The notes under the pieces are model-generated. The model had not been told where the DNA came from and ran no database searches. It saw only the letters and a list, made by a program, of their open reading frames with translations. Positions 61,717 through 64,000 of a DNA stretch of 64,000 nt are shown here, piece after piece. Origin of the DNA: VRUE01 sp963720805 (lineage in GTDB: Bacteria; Actinomycetota; Thermoleophilia; Solirubrobacterales; 70-9); NCBI GenBank assembly GCA_963720805.1, contig CAVRGT010000001.1:1-64000 (forward strand), read 5' to 3'. The translations under genes were made by a program, and so were the position numbers. Within the stretch, counting starts at the first letter, position 1. Every line of letters begins with the position of its first letter.

Positions 61717-62333
61717 GGCCCCAGGCAATACGCGTCGCCCTGGGGGCCCTGCTGGCGGCAATCATGCTGAGCGCCGCACTCGCCTCCAGCGCCGGAGCCG
61801 CACCGGCCTGGAAGTTCGAAGGCAAAGCGCTGGAAGGCGAAGAAACGATCCTCGGTGGGGCCGAAAAAAGCGGCCTCACGATGTGGGGGTTCACGACCAC
61901 CTGCACCAACTTCCTCTACGAAGTCGACATCTGGAACAAAGAAGGGACGGGCAAAGGCAACATCACCAGCCTGCCCCTGTTCAACTGCTACACCAACTCG
62001 ACCTGCACGGTGGAAGCGATCGAAGCCGAAGCGTTCCCCTGGCCCGCCGAACTGACGAGCGTCAGCGGCAGCAACTACCTCGTGGTCAAAAACGTCAACG
62101 TTTGGGTGCTCTACGGCGGCTGGTTCTGTCCGCTGTGGGGTGTCTGGGCCCACGTCACTGGAACGGCCGGTGGTCTGATCAACAACGAAACCGAAAGCGC
62201 CACGTTCAGTCCGTCGAGCTTCAAAGCGACGGGAACCACATTGAAATCGCTCGGCGAATCGGTCGAATGGAATGGCGTCTTCCCGACCGAAGCATTTGAA
62301 TGGCACCGGGAACAGCCGATCAGCGTTTCCTAG
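61713..62333 (+). CDS. Cassette protein B2, secreted, paralogue of B1
   Basis: The ATG at 61713 opens a signal peptide (MRPQAIRVALGALLAAIML ... SSAGA) and the same mature start APAWKFEGKALEG as B1. The body keeps CTNFLYEVDIWNKEGTGKGN, the mid-protein Cys set and NGVFPTEAFEWHREQPISVS at the end. GAGGGG lies about 8 nt upstream. It overlaps C2 by 34 nt, exactly as B1 overlaps C1. Function is unknown. Confidence 0.75.
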   Translation: MRPQAIRVALGALLAAIMLSAALASSAGAAPAWKFEGKALEGEETILGGAEKSGLTMWGFTTTCTNFLYEVDIWNKEGTGKGNITSLPLFNCYTNSTCTVEAIEAEAFPWPAELTSVSGSNYLVVKNVNVWVLYGGWFCPLWGVWAHVTGTAGGLINNETESATFSPSSFKATGTTLKSLGESVEWNGVFPTEAFEWHREQPISVS

Positions 62334-63160
62334 TCAGGCCCGCGAAGACGACGAGCGCCGGGATCCTCCTGGCGCTCGTCGTTGCGGCGCTCGTGCTCGC
62401 CGGCTGCGGCGGAGGTTCCTCGGACTCATCTAGCCCCGAGACCACGACCGTGGGCACTTCGGCCGGCTTGAGCTCTGACGGCTCGAAGAGCGCCACGGCC
62501 GGCGGTCCAAGCGCCAACGGCGCCGGCAATGGCCCTGGGGCCGGGGGCGCCTCGGCGGGAAGCGCGGGTGGGCCGACCGGTTCGGGCGCGGAAGCCGGGG
62601 CGAGCGACGGGAACGCCGGCAAGCATGGCCCCCGCATCGCTCAGCCCAGGGGCGCGCCGGAGCCGGGGATCACGCCGCAACAGCGCCAGGAAGCAACCGT
62701 GGCAAGCATGATCTTGCAAAGTCCGTCCAGCCAGTCGTCGGGGGGCGGTCCGCAGGCGCTACCGGCCACCTACACCTGCGATGGCCCGGGCACTTCGCCG
62801 GCGCTGCGCTGGCAGGGGGTGCCGCCGGGAACCGCCGAACTGGTCCTCTTGACGATGAACATCCAGCCGGTGGCGGGGAAGCTCTTCTTCGACTGGGCAG
62901 CGGCTGGACTGAGTCCCGACCTGGAAGAAATCGAAGCCGGCAGGCTTCCCAAGGGCGCGATCGTGGGCCGCAACAGCTTCGGCAAGGCGGGCTATGAAAT
63001 CTGTCCCGAAAGTGGCGCCGAAACGTATATGTTCGCGCTCTTCGCGCTGCCGAAGAAACTCTCACCTGCGCCGGGCTTTGACCCCTCCACTCTGCGCAAA
63101 GAAGTGCTTGACGCATCCGGCAACGTGGGTCTCCTGGCGCTCAGCTACGGGCGCGGCTGA
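62300..63160 (+). CDS. Cassette protein C2: lipoprotein with PEBP-like domain
   Basis: The ATG at 62300 gives a 286-residue protein with lipobox LVLAGC (Cys at residue 36, as in C1), a long Gly/Ala/Ser linker, and a YbhB/YbcL-like domain. That domain carries TYTCDGPGTSPALRWQGVPPG, FFDWAAAGLSPD, LPKGAIVGRNSFGKAGYE and YMFALFALPKKLSP. The linker differs strongly from C1 while the domain is conserved, so selection acts on the domain. It is anchored at the cell surface; the ligand is unknown. Confidence 0.75.
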   Translation: MAPGTADQRFLVRPAKTTSAGILLALVVAALVLAGCGGGSSDSSSPETTTVGTSAGLSSDGSKSATAGGPSANGAGNGPGAGGASAGSAGGPTGSGAEAGASDGNAGKHGPRIAQPRGAPEPGITPQQRQEATVASMILQSPSSQSSGGGPQALPATYTCDGPGTSPALRWQGVPPGTAELVLLTMNIQPVAGKLFFDWAAAGLSPDLEEIEAGRLPKGAIVGRNSFGKAGYEICPESGAETYMFALFALPKKLSPAPGFDPSTLRKEVLDASGNVGLLALSYGRG

Positions 63161-63204
63161 CGCCGCTCGAGTCGTCCAGCCGCTCGAAGCGAGAGAATGG
63201 CGGC

Positions 63205-63588
63205 ATGCGTAGATCGGACCAGCGCCGTGACGCCGTTTTCGCCTGTTACCAGCGCGATGTGACAGGTCGGCCGCTTGAGGAGCTGGTCGCCGAGTCGCGG
63301 CCGTTCACGCGTGAGCTGGCCGCCGGGGTCGAGGCGCATCGCGAGGAGCTCGACGCGGCGATCGCCGCTCACGCCAAGGGTTGGGAGCTGGATCGGATCG
63401 CGCCGTTGGAGCGCAACCTGATGCGCGTCGCCCTCTATGAGATCGAGCACAGCGCCGACGTGCCGACCGAGGTTGCGATCGACGAGGCGATCGAGATCGC
63501 CAAGGAGTACTGCGGCGCCGACGCCCCCGGCTTCGTCAACGGCGTGCTCGGCGCGATCGCCCGCGAGCGCGAGGGCACACGAACGTGA
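63205..63588 (+). CDS. nusB: Transcription antitermination factor NusB
   Basis: The 127-residue all-helical protein begins RRSDQRRDAVFACYQRD and has ELDRIAPLERNLMRVALYEI and TEVAIDEAIEIAKEYCGADAPGFVNGVLGAI, the NusB core. It binds boxA RNA with S10 during rRNA transcription. Its place after efp is conserved in actinobacteria, here with the B2-C2 cassette inserted between them. Confidence 0.9.
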   Translation: MRRSDQRRDAVFACYQRDVTGRPLEELVAESRPFTRELAAGVEAHREELDAAIAAHAKGWELDRIAPLERNLMRVALYEIEHSADVPTEVAIDEAIEIAKEYCGADAPGFVNGVLGAIAREREGTRT

Positions 63589-63598
63589 GCGGACGAGC

Positions 63599-63775
63599 AT
63601 GAGCCGGCTGCGCGAGATCTCCGAGCGGCTGAACGCGATCGCCCGCGAGCTCGAGGGCGAAGAGGCCGACGACACCCGCGCCGCGGCGCTCGCCCAGGAG
63701 GCCGCCGAGCTCTCCGCCGAGGCGGTCGAGGAGTCCAACCGCCGCATCCGTGAATCCGAGGCCGCCTCGCAGTGA
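63599..63775 (+). CDS. Short coiled-coil protein, position of xseB, unassigned
   Basis: The 58-residue frame MSRLREISERLNAIARELE...AEAVEESNRRIRESEAA is one long predicted helix or coiled coil. Genes between nusB and a polyprenyl synthetase are often xseB, but the XseB motif LEEALALYERG is not visible. I leave it unassigned. Confidence 0.5.
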   Translation: MSRLREISERLNAIARELEGEEADDTRAAALAQEAAELSAEAVEESNRRIRESEAASQ

Positions 63776-63783
63776 CGACTTCG

Positions 63784-63828
63784 TTCCGGTGCGCCTTTTG
63801 CACCCACACAGTGCATAAGGCGCACCAG
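63784..63828. repeat. Hairpin repeat family 1, third copy
   Basis: The left arm TTCCGGTGCGCCTTTTGCAC and the right arm GTGCATAAGGCGCACCAG pair with a few mismatches. It lies between the coiled-coil gene and the polyprenyl synthetase. Confidence 0.75.
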
Positions 63829-63833
63829 TAGCC

Positions 63834-64000
63834 ATGGGCTACCCGGAGGAGCTGCGGGAGCTCGTTGACGCGGCGCTGGAGCGGTTGCGCTTTCCGGCGC
63901 CCGAGGCGACTGCCGGGCTGCAGGAGGCGATGCGCTACTCGTTGCTGGCCGGCGGCAAGCGGGTGCGCCCCGTGCTCGCGCTCGCCACCGCCCGGGCCCT
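63834..64000 (+). CDS. Polyprenyl diphosphate synthase (3' end outside the window)
   Basis: The visible 55 codons read MGYPEELRELVDAALERL and then MRYSLLAGGKRVRPVLALATARA, the GGKRxRP substrate motif region I of farnesyl/geranylgeranyl diphosphate synthases. Acidic motifs lie beyond the edge, so chain length cannot be judged. Confidence 0.85.
   Translation, partial: MGYPEELRELVDAALERLRFPAPEATAGLQEAMRYSLLAGGKRVRPVLALATARA

Noticed and set aside
63599..63775. Assignment of the short coiled-coil gene as xseB
   Set aside because: Position fits, but the characteristic XseB motif is not visible, so naming would be unsupported.

Overview
The window looks like a chromosome segment of a GC-rich actinobacterium of the Thermoleophilia/Solirubrobacterales type. 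The evidence is very high GC, frequent GTG and TTG starts, many ATGA/GTGA/TTGA stop-start overlaps, and a large stock of lineage-specific secreted proteins with lysine-rich tails. It also shows the actinobacterial order hisS-aspS-mnmA-alaS-ruvX-mltG-aroE-aroC-aroKB-aroQ-pepP-efp-nusB. The assignment rests on gene content only; there is no rRNA in the window.

Layout. 1-8.2 kb: secreted and surface proteins, including a repeated cassette of three small genes, here called A, B and C. 8.3-10.2 kb: a reverse-strand secreted protein made of three almost identical 594-bp repeats. 10.3-18.1 kb: two APC-type permeases with UspA-like tails, separated by a small accessory insert, then two TrkA-type NAD-binding proteins and an FAD oxidoreductase. 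18.15-19.3 kb: tRNA-Gln, a truncated DNA-binding gene under a LexA-type box, and a lipoprotein. 19.4-23.2 kb: two ABC exporter half-transporters. 23.3-28.3 kb: a GH92 glycosidase, a GT39-like glycosyltransferase and GtrA. 28.4-36.6 kb: methyltransferase, leuS, an acetyltransferase-like protein, threonine synthase with a long leader, and ETF-quinone oxidoreductase. 36.6-38.8 kb: a TIG/PASTA secreted protein and a 1-kb island with a nucleotidyltransferase/HEPN-like pair, bounded by 26-bp repeats at tRNA-Met. 38.9-41.7 kb: M29 aminopeptidase, FTCD_N protein, a membrane protein and an MBL hydrolase. 41.8-63.8 kb: tRNA synthetases, tRNA thiolation, the shikimate pathway and translation and transcription factors. 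A second, damaged A-B-C cassette lies at 61.6-63.2 kb. The window ends inside a polyprenyl synthetase gene.

The main unexplained signals are as follows. (1) The A-B-C cassette: B and C overlap by exactly 34 nt at both loci, and a 15-codon relic of gene A survives at the second locus. (2) At least three families of dispersed hairpin repeats occur; one copy is read in frame inside an ABC transporter. (3) About 15 single-base frame breaks, mostly at NCRA sites, cluster at 30-42 kb and hit housekeeping genes. (4) A TAnnnT box lies 6-9 nt before the start codon of about twelve genes without a Shine-Dalgarno sequence, which indicates leaderless mRNAs. (5) MnmA carries an IscU-like N-terminal domain. 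(6) A type II dehydroquinase lacks the usual catalytic histidine.

The genes form a few working groups. The aro cluster covers four chorismate-pathway steps, with aroK and aroB fused. hisS, aspS, alaS, mnmA, efp and leuS serve translation. The permease/TrkA block is probably an ion or solute uptake unit. The GH92-GT-GtrA block handles a mannose-type or cell-envelope glycan. All functions are inferred from sequence motifs read by eye.
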